A stretch of 64,000 nucleotides of DNA from JBLNBQ01 sp050260095 (GTDB lineage Bacteria; Bacillota; UBA5301; DYFA01): contig JBLNBQ010000142.1 of the NCBI GenBank assembly GCA_050260095.1, positions 1 to 64,000 of the forward strand, in the 5' to 3' direction. Shown here one piece after another: positions 1 to 9,467 of the stretch. The translations under genes and the position numbers were made by a program. Within the stretch, counting starts at the first letter, position 1. Each line of letters begins with the position of its first letter. Below the pieces are notes generated by a model that did not search any database, was not told the DNA's origin, and saw nothing but the letters and a program-made list of their open reading frames with translations.

Positions 1-4
1 CTTA

Positions 5-280
5 TATACTCCAAGAAAAGACGAGGAACGGGAGAGTACCCGCGTGGGGAGCGGGCGCAGCGAGCCGGGGAAGGTGAAAGCCCGGCGCCGCCGCCGCTGG
101 GGAAGATCACCCGGGAGTCGCCTGGCTGAAGCGAGTAAGCCGGGCCGGCGCGCCACCGTTACCGGGCGGAGCCGTCGCAGGGCGGCGAAGAGAGCGGGCC
201 GGCCAAGAGTGGCTGGTCAAGCAGGGTGGTACCGCGGGAGCCAGAGCTTCCGTCCCTTCGGGACGGAGGCTTGTTTTTTT
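5..280 (+). promoter_or_regulatory. T-box leader controlling ileS
   Basis: A TATACT at 5-10 is a plausible -10 box whose -35 lies outside the window, so the transcript would start near 17. The canonical T-box core AGGGTGGTACCGCG is at 223-236, where it pairs with the acceptor end of uncharged tRNA. An AGTA at 35-38 and a GAA at 102-104 fit the loop-E motif that frames the specifier loop of stem I, and ATC at 106-108 would be the isoleucine specifier. An intrinsic terminator follows directly. The leader should allow read-through into ileS when tRNA-Ile is uncharged. The core motif and downstream gene are certain; the specifier assignment is inference. Confidence 0.93.
246..280 (+). terminator. 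Attenuator terminator of the ileS T-box
   Basis: A ten-pair stem (246-255 with 261-270, one G-U pair) closed by the loop CTTCG is followed by a T-rich run at 271-280. It sits between the T-box core and the ileS ribosome binding site, as expected for transcriptional T-box attenuation. Confidence 0.92.
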
Positions 281-305
281 GTCAGAGGAAGGCGGAGGTG
301 CAAGC

Positions 306-3161
306 ATGGCAGAGCAGAACGAGCAACAGGGAGCCTACAGCGGGACGTTGAACCTGCCGGTCACCGACTTTCCCATGCGGGCCGGGCTGCCGCAGCGCGA
401 GCCAGAGGTGCAGCGGCGGTGGGCGGAGGAGAAGCTGTACGAGCGCGTGCAGGAGCGGGCGAAGCGGGAGGGCCGGCCGAAGTTCATCCTCCACGACGGG
501 CCGCCGTACGCCAACGGCCACATCCACATCGGCACCGCCCTTAACAAGATTCTGAAGGACATGGTCGTCCGCTACAAGACGTACCGGGGCTTCTGGGCGC
601 CCTACGTCCCTGGGTGGGACACCCACGGGCTGCCCATCGAGACCCGCGTCATCAAGGACCTTCACCTGAACCGGCACGCCGTCGGGACGGTGGAGTTCCG
701 TCAGAAGTGCCGCGACTACGCCGTGGAGTTCATGAAGATCCAGCGCGAGGAGTTCAAGCGCCTGGGCGTCTGGGGCGACTGGGATCACCCCTACCTGACG
801 CTGCAGCCGCAGTACGAGGCGCGCCAGATCGAGGTCTTCGGCGAGATGGCGAAGCGCGGCTACATTTACAAGGGCCTCAAGCCCGTCTACTGGTGCACGA
901 CCTGCGAGACGGCGCTGGCCGAAGCCGAGATCGAGTACGCCGAGAAGAAGTCGTCGTCCATCTACGTCAAGTTCCCGGTGGCCGACGACCGGGGCGTCTT
1001 GGGCGGCGATTTGAATCACACCTACTTCGTGATCTGGACGACCACCCCTTGGACCATCCCGGCCAACCTGGCGGTCTGCCTCCATCCGGAGTTCACCTAC
1101 GCGCTGGTGCGGGTGGGCGTCGAGCGGTACGTGATCGCTCAGGAGCTGCTGGAGAGCCTCGTCACGGCGCTGGGCTGGGAAGGGGCGGAGGTGGAGCGCA
1201 CCTTCACCGGGCGCGAACTCGAAGGTCTCACCTGCCTGCACCCGCTCGCCACCGTTGATGAGGCCACCTACGGCGGCGACCGGCGCTCCGCGGTGATCCT
1301 CGGCCCCCACGTGACCCTGGAGGCGGGCACGGGGTGCGTCCACACCGCGCCGGGGCACGGCGAGGAGGACTTCCTGGTCGGGCGGGAGTACGGGCTCCCG
1401 GTGCTGAACCCGGTCTCGGGGACCGGCCGGTTCACGGCGGAGGCCGGCAAGTACGAGGGACTGGACCTGGACGCGGGCGGCAAGGCTGTCCTGACCGACC
1501 TGCACGCGGCGGGGATGCTCGCCCAGAGCGGCAGCATCCGGCACCAGTTCCCGCACTGCTGGCGCTGCAAGCACCCCGTGGTCTTCCGGGCCACCGAACA
1601 GTGGTTCGCCTCCATCGACGGGTTCCGGGAGGCGGCCTTGGACGCGATCCACGAAGTCAAGTGGTTTCCGGCCTGGGGCGAGGAGCGGATCGCCGGCATG
1701 GTGCGGGAGCGGCGCGACTGGTGCATCTCCCGCCAGCGCGTCTGGGGCGTGCCCATCCCGATCTTCTACTGCCGCGACTGCGGGGAGCCGCTGGTGAACG
1801 AGGCGAGCCTCGCCGCGGTGCGCGACCTCTTCGCCAAGGAGGGTTCCGACGCCTGGTTCGCCCGGGACGCCGAGGAGATCCTGCCGGAGGGTACCAAGTG
1901 CGGCAAGTGCGGCGCCGGGTCTTTCCGGAAAGAGACCGACATCATGGACGTCTGGTTCGACTCGGGGTCGAGCCACCGGGCCGTGCTGCTGGACTGGGAG
2001 GACCTGGAGTGGCCGGCCGACCTGTACCTGGAGGGGTCGGACCAGCACCGCGGCTGGTTCCAGTCGTCTCTGCTGACGGCCGTGGCGACGCAGGGTCAGG
2101 CCCCCTACCGGAACGTGCTGACCCACGGGTACGTCGTCGACGAGGAAGGCCGGAAGATGTCCAAGTCGCTGGGGAACACGGTGGCGCCGGAAGACGTCAT
2201 CAAGGACTGGGGCGCCGACATCCTGCGCCTGTGGGTCTCGTCGGCCGACTACACCGACGACATCCGCATCTCGCCGAAGATCATCAAGCAGTTGGCCGAG
2301 GTGTACCGGCGGATCCGCAACACGGCCCGGTTCCTCTTGGCGAACGTGGCCGACTTCGACCCGGCGAAGGATGCCGTCCCCTACGCGGAACTGCCGGAAC
2401 TCGACCGCTGGGCGCTGGCGCGGCTGGCCCGGCTGGTGGGCAAGGTAACCGATGGGTTCGAGAGCTACGTGATGAACGTCTTCTACCACGCGGTGCACAA
2501 CTTCTGCGCCGTCGACCTCTCCGCGTTCTACCTCGACGTCCTCAAGGACCGGCTCTACACGAGCCTTCCGGGTGACAAAGGCCGGCGGGCGGCCCAGACG
2601 GTGCTGTACGAGATCCTGACGACGCTGGTGCGGCTGATCGCTCCCGTACTGGTGCACACGGCGGAGGAGATCTGGCAGTACGTGCCGGGCGGCCTCCCGG
2701 GCGAGACAGAGAAGGCCGGGAGCGTCCACCTGCTGCCCTGGCCGGAGGTGCGGGCCGACTGGCTGGACGAGGCCCTCGAGGCGCGGTGGGAGAGGCTGCT
2801 TCAGGTGCGCGACGCGGTCAACGCCCGCCTGGAGGAGGCCCGGGGCGCCAAGCTCATCGGCAACTCCCTCGAAGCCGCGGTGACGGTCACTGCCAGCCCC
2901 GAGTGGGCGGACTTGCTCGCCCAGTACCAGGCGGACCTGCCTTCGGTGTTCATCGTCTCGCAGGTCAGAGTGGAGAGGGTCTCAGGGGAAGGCGAAGGCG
3001 AGCCCATCTCGGCCAGGGTCGAGCGGGCCGCCGGGACGAAGTGCGCCCGGTGCTGGATGTATCACCCGGAGACCGGGCGCGACCCGCGCTTCCCCGACGT
3101 CTGTCCCCGGTGCGCCGAGGTTTTAACCGGGCTGGGTGAGGATAAGCTACCCCCGGAATGA
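306..3161 (+). CDS. ileS: Isoleucyl-tRNA synthetase
   Basis: The 951-residue protein charges tRNA-Ile with isoleucine in the cytoplasm. The class I HIGH-type motif (GHIHIG) is at about residues 71-76 and KMSKS at about 617-621. The editing domain carries the TTTPWT signature, and the C-terminus has paired cysteines (CARC and CPRC) of the zinc-binding tail. The length is usual for bacterial IleS. The ATG at 306 is preferred because GGAGGTG lies at 294-300; a TTG at 279 would put the start inside the terminator run. It is the first gene after the T-box and overlaps the next gene by 4 nt. Confidence 0.98.
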   Translation: MAEQNEQQGAYSGTLNLPVTDFPMRAGLPQREPEVQRRWAEEKLYERVQERAKREGRPKFILHDGPPYANGHIHIGTALNKILKDMVVRYKTYRGFWAPYVPGWDTHGLPIETRVIKDLHLNRHAVGTVEFRQKCRDYAVEFMKIQREEFKRLGVWGDWDHPYLTLQPQYEARQIEVFGEMAKRGYIYKGLKPVYWCTTCETALAEAEIEYAEKKSSSIYVKFPVADDRGVLGGDLNHTYFVIWTTTPWTIPANLAVCLHPEFTYALVRVGVERYVIAQELLESLVTALGWEGAEVERTFTGRELEGLTCLHPLATVDEATYGGDRRSAVILGPHVTLEAGTGCVHTAPGHGEEDFLVGREYGLPVLNPVSGTGRFTAEAGKYEGLDLDAGGKAVLTDLHAAGMLAQSGSIRHQFPHCWRCKHPVVFRATEQWFASIDGFREAALDAIHEVKWFPAWGEERIAGMVRERRDWCISRQRVWGVPIPIFYCRDCGEPLVNEASLAAVRDLFAKEGSDAWFARDAEEILPEGTKCGKCGAGSFRKETDIMDVWFDSGSSHRAVLLDWEDLEWPADLYLEGSDQHRGWFQSSLLTAVATQGQAPYRNVLTHGYVVDEEGRKMSKSLGNTVAPEDVIKDWGADILRLWVSSADYTDDIRISPKIIKQLAEVYRRIRNTARFLLANVADFDPAKDAVPYAELPELDRWALARLARLVGKVTDGFESYVMNVFYHAVHNFCAVDLSAFYLDVLKDRLYTSLPGDKGRRAAQTVLYEILTTLVRLIAPVLVHTAEEIWQYVPGGLPGETEKAGSVHLLPWPEVRADWLDEALEARWERLLQVRDAVNARLEEARGAKLIGNSLEAAVTVTASPEWADLLAQYQADLPSVFIVSQVRVERVSGEGEGEPISARVERAAGTKCARCWMYHPETGRDPRFPDVCPRCAEVLTGLGEDKLPPE

Positions 3162-3487
3162 GACGGGCGGGGCGACCGAAGCGTGTGCGGCGGCAGGAGG
3201 AGGTGGCTCACCTCCTCCTGCGCCTGTCAGCCAACGTCCTGGAGGGCTGGCACAAGTACGGCATCGTCGAATACGCCGAATTCTTCAAGCGGCCGGGGCG
3301 GGTCGTGTGGGTCAACCTATTGGGGGGAATCGCCCGGGGGGTGGGGATCGCCATCGGCTTCACCCTCGTGGCGGCGCTGCTCATCTGGTTTCTGACCCGC
3401 CTGGCCGCCCTCAACCTGCCGGTGATCGGACACTTCATCGCCGACCTCACCCGGATCGTCCAGTATGAGCTGACGTTCAGCAAGTAG
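3158..3487 (+). CDS. DUF5665-type small membrane protein
   Basis: This 109-residue protein has a basic N-terminus and a central hydrophobic stretch (about residues 50-85) that could form one or two membrane segments. The pattern matches the DUF5665 family as I know it, which has no established function. Its ATG overlaps the ileS stop codon (ATGA), so it is probably translationally coupled to the synthetase and governed by the same T-box. Nothing in the sequence points to catalysis. It could be a small membrane scaffold; that is a guess. Confidence 0.7.
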   Translation: MRRAGRPKRVRRQEEVAHLLLRLSANVLEGWHKYGIVEYAEFFKRPGRVVWVNLLGGIARGVGIAIGFTLVAALLIWFLTRLAALNLPVIGHFIADLTRIVQYELTFSK

Positions 3488-3513
3488 CCGCGGGCGAAAG
3501 GACGGATGTAGAG

Positions 3514-4257
3514 ATGGCGGAGAGACGGCCCGAGCGCTCCGAGAGTCCGAACTTGGGCGAGGTGGAGCAGCGCCTGCGGGCGGAGGCCGCCCGGCTCAGG
3601 GAAGAGATCGGCACCATGGAAGCTCATGGCATGCTCGACGGAGGCATCGCCGACTCCCTGGAAGAGTTGTCGGCGTACGACAACCACCCGGCCGACCTGG
3701 CGACCGAGAGCTTCGAGCGGTCGAAGGACATCGGCCTGCGGGACAACCTGCGCATCCAGCTGCGGCAGGTGGAGCGGGCGCAGGAGCGCCTGGCGGCCGG
3801 CCTGTACGGAAAGTGCGAGGTCTGCGGCGCTCCCATCGACCCGGAGCGCCTGGAGGCGGAGCCGTGGGCGACCACCTGCGTGCCCTGCCAACAGGAACTG
3901 GACGACGAGCTCGACACGAAGAGCCGTCCCATCGAAGAGGGCCGGATCGGGATGGCCTTCGGGCAGGACACGGGGGGCAGGGAGAACAACGCCTGGGACG
4001 GCGAGGACACGTGGCAGGCGGTGGCGCGCTACGGGGCGGCCAACTCGCCGCAGGACGTCCCCGACGCGGTAAACTACGACGAGACCTTCTTCAACGCCGA
4101 CGAGGACATCGGGCTGGTGGAACTGACCGACGCCCTGATCGACCCGAGCCAGGGAGGGATCGAGAGCGGGGAACTGACCGAAGACCTCTACAGCATCGGC
4201 CGGCACGGGCAGCGGCGCACGCCGCACAAGGAGGAGTTCCGCGGCGCGGACGAGTAG
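3514..4257 (+). CDS. DksA/TraR C4 zinc-finger protein, YlyA/YteA type
   Basis: The 247-residue protein has an N-terminal helical region, a conserved acidic stretch with DNHPAD at about residues 56-61, and a C4 zinc finger with cysteines at 101, 104, 122 and 125. This is the TraR/DksA-type finger of the Firmicutes YteA/YlyA sporulation-associated group. It lies between ileS and lspA, the position of ylyA in B. subtilis, whose product binds RNA polymerase during sporulation. A role as a secondary-channel regulator is family inference. The acidic C-terminal half lacks motifs I recognise. The ribosome binding site is weak. Confidence 0.85.
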   Translation: MAERRPERSESPNLGEVEQRLRAEAARLREEIGTMEAHGMLDGGIADSLEELSAYDNHPADLATESFERSKDIGLRDNLRIQLRQVERAQERLAAGLYGKCEVCGAPIDPERLEAEPWATTCVPCQQELDDELDTKSRPIEEGRIGMAFGQDTGGRENNAWDGEDTWQAVARYGAANSPQDVPDAVNYDETFFNADEDIGLVELTDALIDPSQGGIESGELTEDLYSIGRHGQRRTPHKEEFRGADE

Positions 4258-4263
4258 GCGCGG

Positions 4264-4293
4264 TTGCCGCTCTTCTGGCTGGTGTGGTAGAAT
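4264..4293 (+). promoter_or_regulatory. Sigma-A-type promoter abutting lspA
   Basis: TTGCCG at 4264-4269 and TAGAAT at 4288-4293 are separated by 18 bp. Transcription would start at about 4300, the A of the lspA ATG, so the transcript may be leaderless. No Shine-Dalgarno sequence lies in the few bases between the -10 box and the ATG, which fits that reading. Confidence 0.65.
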
Positions 4294-4299
4294 CTAGGC

Positions 4300-4743
4300 A
4301 TGCAGTTCGTCCTCCTGGCGGCCCTGGTGGTCGCCCTCGACCAGGCGGCGAAGGCGGCGGTCACCCGGGCGGTGGCCCTCGGGTCGGTGCGGCCGCTCAT
4401 CCCGGGCCTGTTGCAGGTGCGCCTCGCTCATAACACGGGCGCCGCCTTCAGCCTGCTGGCGGGGCGCACGCCGCTGCTGATCCTGATCGGCGTGGTGGCG
4501 GTGGCCTGGCTCGGTTGGCATCTTCGCCGCGCCGGGGGAGAGTCGCGCTGGCTCCGGCTCGGCCTGGCCCTGGCGGGCGGCGGGGCGGTCGGCAACCTGC
4601 TCGACCGGATCCGCCTCGGTTACGTCGTCGACTTCTTCGACCTGCGCGGGTATCCCGCGATCTTCAACCTGGCCGACCTGGCCATCGTGGCGGGGATAGG
4701 GCTTCTCCTGATCGACCTGTGGCGGGAGGAGGCGCGCCGATGA
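4300..4743 (+). CDS. lspA: Signal peptidase II (prolipoprotein)
   Basis: This 147-residue, four-helix membrane aspartyl protease removes signal peptides from diacylated prolipoproteins. The catalytic aspartates are visible as D111 (in GYVVDFF) and D126 (in FNLAD), together with the GNLLDR signature and the NTGAAF loop. The length is slightly short but complete. It overlaps lgt by 4 nt (ATGA), placing the two lipoprotein-processing enzymes in one unit. A promoter directly abuts the start codon and there is no obvious ribosome binding site. Confidence 0.96.
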   Translation: MQFVLLAALVVALDQAAKAAVTRAVALGSVRPLIPGLLQVRLAHNTGAAFSLLAGRTPLLILIGVVAVAWLGWHLRRAGGESRWLRLGLALAGGGAVGNLLDRIRLGYVVDFFDLRGYPAIFNLADLAIVAGIGLLLIDLWREEARR

Positions 4744-5498
4744 ACCCGGTGCTGCTGAAGTTGGGCCCGGTGAGCGTTTACGCGTATGGCACGATGCTGG
4801 CGCTCGCGTTCGGCCTCGGGACGTTCTTCGCCGGGCGGGAGGCCAGGGCTCGGGGCATCGCGGAAGACCACATCTACAGCCTGGCCCTGGTCTTCGCCGT
4901 CTTCGGGGTGGCGGGCGCCCGGGCCTTGCACGTGCTGCTCAACCTCTCGTACTACCTCGTCAACCCGCTTCAGATCTTTGCGCTGCGCAACGGTGGCTTG
5001 GCGCTGCACGGGGGGTTCGTCGCCGCCATCCTCGCCGGCGTCCTCTACGCCAAATGGCAACGCCTCGACGCGTGGGAGCTCGCGGACTTCCTGCCGAAGT
5101 GGGGCGTGCTTGGGATCGGCATCGTCCGGTTCGGGTGCCTCATGAACGGGTGCTGCTTCGGCGTGCGGACCGACGGCCCGTTCGGCCTCGACTGCTCCTC
5201 CCTCCACGACGGGCTGCGCCATCCCACGCAGCTCTACGAGGCCGGGCTCGACTTCCTGCTTTTCGCCTTTCTCCTGGCGAACCGCCGCCACCGCCACTTC
5301 AAGGGGTGGCCGGCCTGGATGATGGTGGGCGGCTATTCGGTCATCCGGGGATTCGTCGAGATCTGGCGGTATGAACCGAAGTTCTGGGGTCCCTTCAAGC
5401 TGGCGCAGCTGGTCAGCATCGTTCTGGCGGTGGCGGCCTTCGCCATGATCCCCTACCTCGACCGCCGCCGGCAGGGCGCCGGGAACCTCTCGGCCTGA
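4740..5498 (+). CDS. lgt: Prolipoprotein diacylglyceryl transferase
   Basis: The 252-residue polytopic membrane protein transfers diacylglycerol from phosphatidylglycerol to the lipobox cysteine, the step before LspA. The family signature is present as VRFGCLMNGCCFG, with the conserved GGLALHGG loop upstream, HPTQLYE downstream and a C-terminal RGFVEIWR motif. The start overlaps the lspA stop codon, so the two are translationally coupled. About seven hydrophobic segments are visible. In B. subtilis lgt lies elsewhere, so its pairing with lspA here is a local arrangement. Confidence 0.96.
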   Translation: MNPVLLKLGPVSVYAYGTMLALAFGLGTFFAGREARARGIAEDHIYSLALVFAVFGVAGARALHVLLNLSYYLVNPLQIFALRNGGLALHGGFVAAILAGVLYAKWQRLDAWELADFLPKWGVLGIGIVRFGCLMNGCCFGVRTDGPFGLDCSSLHDGLRHPTQLYEAGLDFLLFAFLLANRRHRHFKGWPAWMMVGGYSVIRGFVEIWRYEPKFWGPFKLAQLVSIVLAVAAFAMIPYLDRRRQGAGNLSA

Positions 5499-5508
5499 GC
5501 GGGCTCCC

Positions 5509-6444
5509 ATGGACGCAAGGCGCGCGACAGTCGGAGCTGACGCGGCCGGGATGCGGCTCGACGCTTATGCGGCCACCCTCCCGGGCATCGCGTCGCGCGC
5601 CATGGCCCAGCGGCTGATCGCCGAGGGACTGCTGACGGTCGATGGCCGGGCCGCCAAGCCCGCGCTGAGGCTTTCGGGCGGGGAGGAACTGGCCTACGTG
5701 ATCCCGCCGCCCGAGTCCGCCGAGGCCCGTCCGGAGCGGATTCCCTTGCGCATCCTGTACGAAGATGACGACCTTCTCGTCGTGGAGAAGCCCCGGGGCA
5801 TGGTGGTCCATCCCGCAGCCGGCAATCCCGGCGGCACCCTGGTCAACGCGGTGCTGGGTCATGCCGGAAGACTGTCGGGCGTCGGCGGGGTGGCCCGGCC
5901 GGGCATCGTCCACCGGCTGGACAAGGACACGAGCGGGGTGATGGTGGTCGCCAAGTCCGACGCTGCCCACGTGGGGCTGGCCGCCCAGTTCAAGGCCCAC
6001 TCGCTGGACCGCCGCTACGTGGCCCTGGTCAAAGGGCGCCTGCCGGCGAACGCGGGGTCGGTAACCGGCAACATCGGGCGGCACCCGCGGGAGCGCAAGA
6101 AGATGGCCGTGGTGGCGGAGGGCGGCAAGCGGGCGGTCACGCACTGGCGGGTGCTCGAGGAACTGCCCGGGTACACGCTCGTGGAGGCGCGGCTGGAGAC
6201 GGGACGGACGCACCAGATCCGCGTGCACTTCTCCCACCTGGGGCATCCGGTGGCCGGCGACCCGGTCTACGGTGGGCAGGCAGGGGAGCTGGGCCTCAAG
6301 GGGCAGGCGCTGCACGCCGCAGTGCTCGGCTTCACGCATCCTTGCACCGGGGAGGCTCTGTCGTTCCGCACCGAGCCCCCGCCGGATTTCGTCGCGGCCT
6401 TGCGGCGGCTGGGAAGCGACTGGGCTGCCCAGCACCAGCGTTAG
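5509..6444 (+). CDS. RluD/RluA-family 23S rRNA pseudouridine synthase
   Basis: The 311-residue protein has an N-terminal S4 RNA-binding domain (about residues 12-70) followed by the RluA catalytic domain. The signature HRLDKDTSG carries the catalytic aspartate at about D138. It is most similar to RluD (YlyB in B. subtilis), which modifies helix 69 of 23S rRNA, and the ylyB position between lspA and pyrR supports that. Substrate specificity cannot be proved from sequence. The ribosome binding site is weak. The pyr operon promoter starts right after the stop codon. Confidence 0.93.
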   Translation: MDARRATVGADAAGMRLDAYAATLPGIASRAMAQRLIAEGLLTVDGRAAKPALRLSGGEELAYVIPPPESAEARPERIPLRILYEDDDLLVVEKPRGMVVHPAAGNPGGTLVNAVLGHAGRLSGVGGVARPGIVHRLDKDTSGVMVVAKSDAAHVGLAAQFKAHSLDRRYVALVKGRLPANAGSVTGNIGRHPRERKKMAVVAEGGKRAVTHWRVLEELPGYTLVEARLETGRTHQIRVHFSHLGHPVAGDPVYGGQAGELGLKGQALHAAVLGFTHPCTGEALSFRTEPPPDFVAALRRLGSDWAAQHQR

Positions 6445-6447
6445 GGA

Positions 6448-6476
6448 TTTACTTTGCGGTCCACCCGTGCTAAGAT
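6448..6476 (+). promoter_or_regulatory. Promoter of the pyr operon
   Basis: TTTACT at 6448-6453 and TAAGAT at 6471-6476 have 17-bp spacing. The start would be near 6483, upstream of the PyrR-binding hairpin. The -35 box begins four bases after the stop codon of the preceding pseudouridine synthase gene. Confidence 0.6.
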
Positions 6477-6508
6477 AATCCGTGAACTACGGCGTGCACG
6501 ACCTTTAA

Positions 6509-7203
<695 letters not shown>

Positions 7204-7243
7204 CGGGGCCGCTGAGGCCCCCTTTTCTTGGGGGTGCAAAGGA

Positions 7244-8188
7244 ATGGTCTGGACGCGGAAGGATTTGCTCGGGCTCGAGCACCTCACGCGGGCGGAGGTC
7301 GAGACGATACTGGACGCGGCGGAATCGACGCGCGACATCTTCGGCCGCGCCGTGAAGAAGTTTCCGACGCTGCGGGGCAAGACGGTGGTCAACCTCTTCT
7401 ATGAGGCTTCGACCCGGACGCGCAGTTCCTTCGAGTTGGCCGGAAAGTGGATGAGCGCGGACGTCATCAACGTCTCGGCCAGCGGGTCCTCGGTGGAGAA
7501 GGGCGAATCGCTCCTCGACACCGTGCGGACGCTGAATTCGCTGGGGGCTGACGCGATCGTCATGCGCCACCGCCAAGCGGGCGCGCCGGAGTTCGTCGCC
7601 CGGCACAGCCGCGCCGCCGTGGTGAACGCCGGAGACGGAGCGCACGAGCACCCGACCCAGGCGCTGCTGGACCTCTTCACGCTCCGCCGGCGCCGGGGCC
7701 ACCTGGACGGGTTGAAGGTCCTCATCGTGGGGGACGTCGCACACTCCCGGGTGGCCCGGTCGAACATCTGGGGACTCTCCAAGTTCGGAGCGGAGGTGAC
7801 GGTCTGCGGGCCGGCCACGCTGCTCCCGCCGGGGATCGAAGCACTGGGCGGCGGGGTCAAGGTGACGAGCGACCTCGACGGGGCGCTGCCCGAGGCGGAG
7901 GTCGTCATGGCTCTGCGCCTGCAGAAGGAGCGCCAGGCGAAGGGCCTGCTGCCGTCCCTGGCCGAATACTCCCGGGAGTACGGCCTGAATATGGCGCGGC
8001 TGCAGCGCTGCCGCCCCGACGTGATCGTCATGCACCCAGGCCCGGCCAACCTGGGTGTGGAGATCGCCGAGGAGGTGGCGAGCGACCCGCGGTCGGTCAT
8101 CGCCGACCAGGTGACCAACGGCGTGGCGGTGCGGATGGCGCTGCTCTACGTTCTCCTGGGGAGGGATTCCGATGGAACTGTTGCTTAA
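7244..8188 (+). CDS. pyrB: Aspartate carbamoyltransferase catalytic chain
   Basis: The 314-residue enzyme joins carbamoyl phosphate and aspartate in the committed step of pyrimidine synthesis. The carbamoyl-phosphate motif STRTRSSFE is near residue 55, HPTQALLDL follows in mid-protein, and HPGP occurs near the C-terminus. The length matches the catalytic chain. No pyrI regulatory gene is nearby, as is usual in Firmicutes. GGGGTG at 7231-7236 supports the ATG at 7244. A small C5/G5 hairpin lies in the 40-nt gap after pyrR, but it carries no T run and no PyrR consensus. Confidence 0.97.
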   Translation: MVWTRKDLLGLEHLTRAEVETILDAAESTRDIFGRAVKKFPTLRGKTVVNLFYEASTRTRSSFELAGKWMSADVINVSASGSSVEKGESLLDTVRTLNSLGADAIVMRHRQAGAPEFVARHSRAAVVNAGDGAHEHPTQALLDLFTLRRRRGHLDGLKVLIVGDVAHSRVARSNIWGLSKFGAEVTVCGPATLLPPGIEALGGGVKVTSDLDGALPEAEVVMALRLQKERQAKGLLPSLAEYSREYGLNMARLQRCRPDVIVMHPGPANLGVEIAEEVASDPRSVIADQVTNGVAVRMALLYVLLGRDSDGTVA

Positions 8189-9467
8189 GGGCGGCCGGGT
8201 CGTCGATCCAGGGGGGCTGCTCGACGCGGCGCTCGACGTGCGCGTGGTCGACGGTCGCGTGGCTGAAGTCGGGCCGGACCTGGCTCCGGGCAGCCCGGAG
8301 GCCGACTGCCGGCGGATCGACGGGTGCGTGTTGGTGCCCGGCCTGGTCGACCTGCACGTGCACCTGCGGGAGCCCGGGCGGGAGGACGCCGAGACGGTTC
8401 GGACGGGGACGCGGGCGGCGGCGCGGGGCGGCTTCACGGCCGTCGCGGCGATGCCCAACACGCGCCCGGCCATCGACCGGGAGGCGATGGTGCGCTTCCT
8501 GACCGAGCGGGCCGCCGGGGAAGGCGCGGTGCGGGTTTATCCCATCGGGGCCCTGACCAAGGAGCGGGCCGGGGAGGAACTCGCCGAGATGGGCGACATG
8601 GCCCGGGCGGGCGCGGTGGCCTTCTCGGACGACGGCAACACGGTGATGAACGCGGCGCTCATGCGGCGCGCCATGGAGTACGCCAGGGCCCACGGACGGC
8701 CGGTGATCGTTCATGCCGAAGACCGGACGCTGGTGGGCGAGGGTGTGATGAACGAGGGCCGGCTGGCGACGCGCCTCGGCCTCCCGGGGATCCCGGGGGC
8801 GGCGGAGGAGGTCATGGTGGCGCGGGACCTGATCCTCGCCAAGCTGACCGGGTGCCGGCTGCACGTGGCCCACGTCTCCACCGCGGGGAGCCTGGCGCTC
8901 ATCCGCCAGGCGAAGGCGGAGGGGGTGCCGGTCACCTGCGAGGTGACCCCGCATCACCTCTTCCTGACGGAGAGGGCTGTGGAAGGGTATGACACCGCGG
9001 CCCGGGTCTCTCCTCCCCTGCGGACGGCCGCGGACTGCGCCGCCCTCCAGGACGGGTTGTGCGAGGGCGTCATCGACGCCGTGGCGACCGACCACGCCCC
9101 GCACACCCTAGAGGAGAAGCTGGTCGAGTTCGGCCAGGCCCCGCCGGGCATGGTCGGGCTGGAGACCGCGGTCGGCCTCCTGGTCGACCGGCTGGTCCGG
9201 CCGGGGCGGCTCACCTGGGGAGCCTTCGTGGAGCGCTGTGCCCGCGGCCCGGCCCGGGTGCTCGGCCTGACGCCGAACCGGATCGCACCCGGAGCAGTCG
9301 CCGACCTGACGGTCATCGACCCGCAGGCCCGGTGGACGGTGGACCCGTCGAGGTTCGCTTCGAAAGGGCGCAACACGCCGTTCGCCGGCCACACGCTGCA
9401 CGGACAAGCCACGGCCACGGTGGTCGCCGGGCGCCTGGTGATGTGGCAAGGGGAGGTTTTGGTGTGA
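8172..9467 (+). CDS. pyrC: Dihydroorotase
   Basis: The 431-residue class I amidohydrolase cyclises carbamoyl aspartate to dihydroorotate. The metal-binding motif DLHVHLREPG is at about residues 59-68, and the catalytic aspartate lies in ATDHAPHT. The start overlaps pyrB by 17 nt, with GGGGAGGG just upstream inside pyrB. It ends in a 4-nt overlap with pyrF. It could be confused with hydantoinase-type relatives, but the operon context settles the assignment. Confidence 0.97.
   Translation: MELLLKGGRVVDPGGLLDAALDVRVVDGRVAEVGPDLAPGSPEADCRRIDGCVLVPGLVDLHVHLREPGREDAETVRTGTRAAARGGFTAVAAMPNTRPAIDREAMVRFLTERAAGEGAVRVYPIGALTKERAGEELAEMGDMARAGAVAFSDDGNTVMNAALMRRAMEYARAHGRPVIVHAEDRTLVGEGVMNEGRLATRLGLPGIPGAAEEVMVARDLILAKLTGCRLHVAHVSTAGSLALIRQAKAEGVPVTCEVTPHHLFLTERAVEGYDTAARVSPPLRTAADCAALQDGLCEGVIDAVATDHAPHTLEEKLVEFGQAPPGMVGLETAVGLLVDRLVRPGRLTWGAFVERCARGPARVLGLTPNRIAPGAVADLTVIDPQARWTVDPSRFASKGRNTPFAGHTLHGQATATVVAGRLVMWQGEVLV

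Noticed and set aside
282..2729. An 815-codon open frame antisense to ileS
   Set aside because: It lies wholly opposite a certain synthetase gene, has proline/arginine-rich low-complexity composition typical of GC-rich shadow frames, and shows no domain or ribosome binding site.
7204..7243. Second PyrR attenuator between pyrR and pyrB
   Set aside because: A C5/G5 hairpin exists, but it lacks the PyrR consensus loop and a T run.
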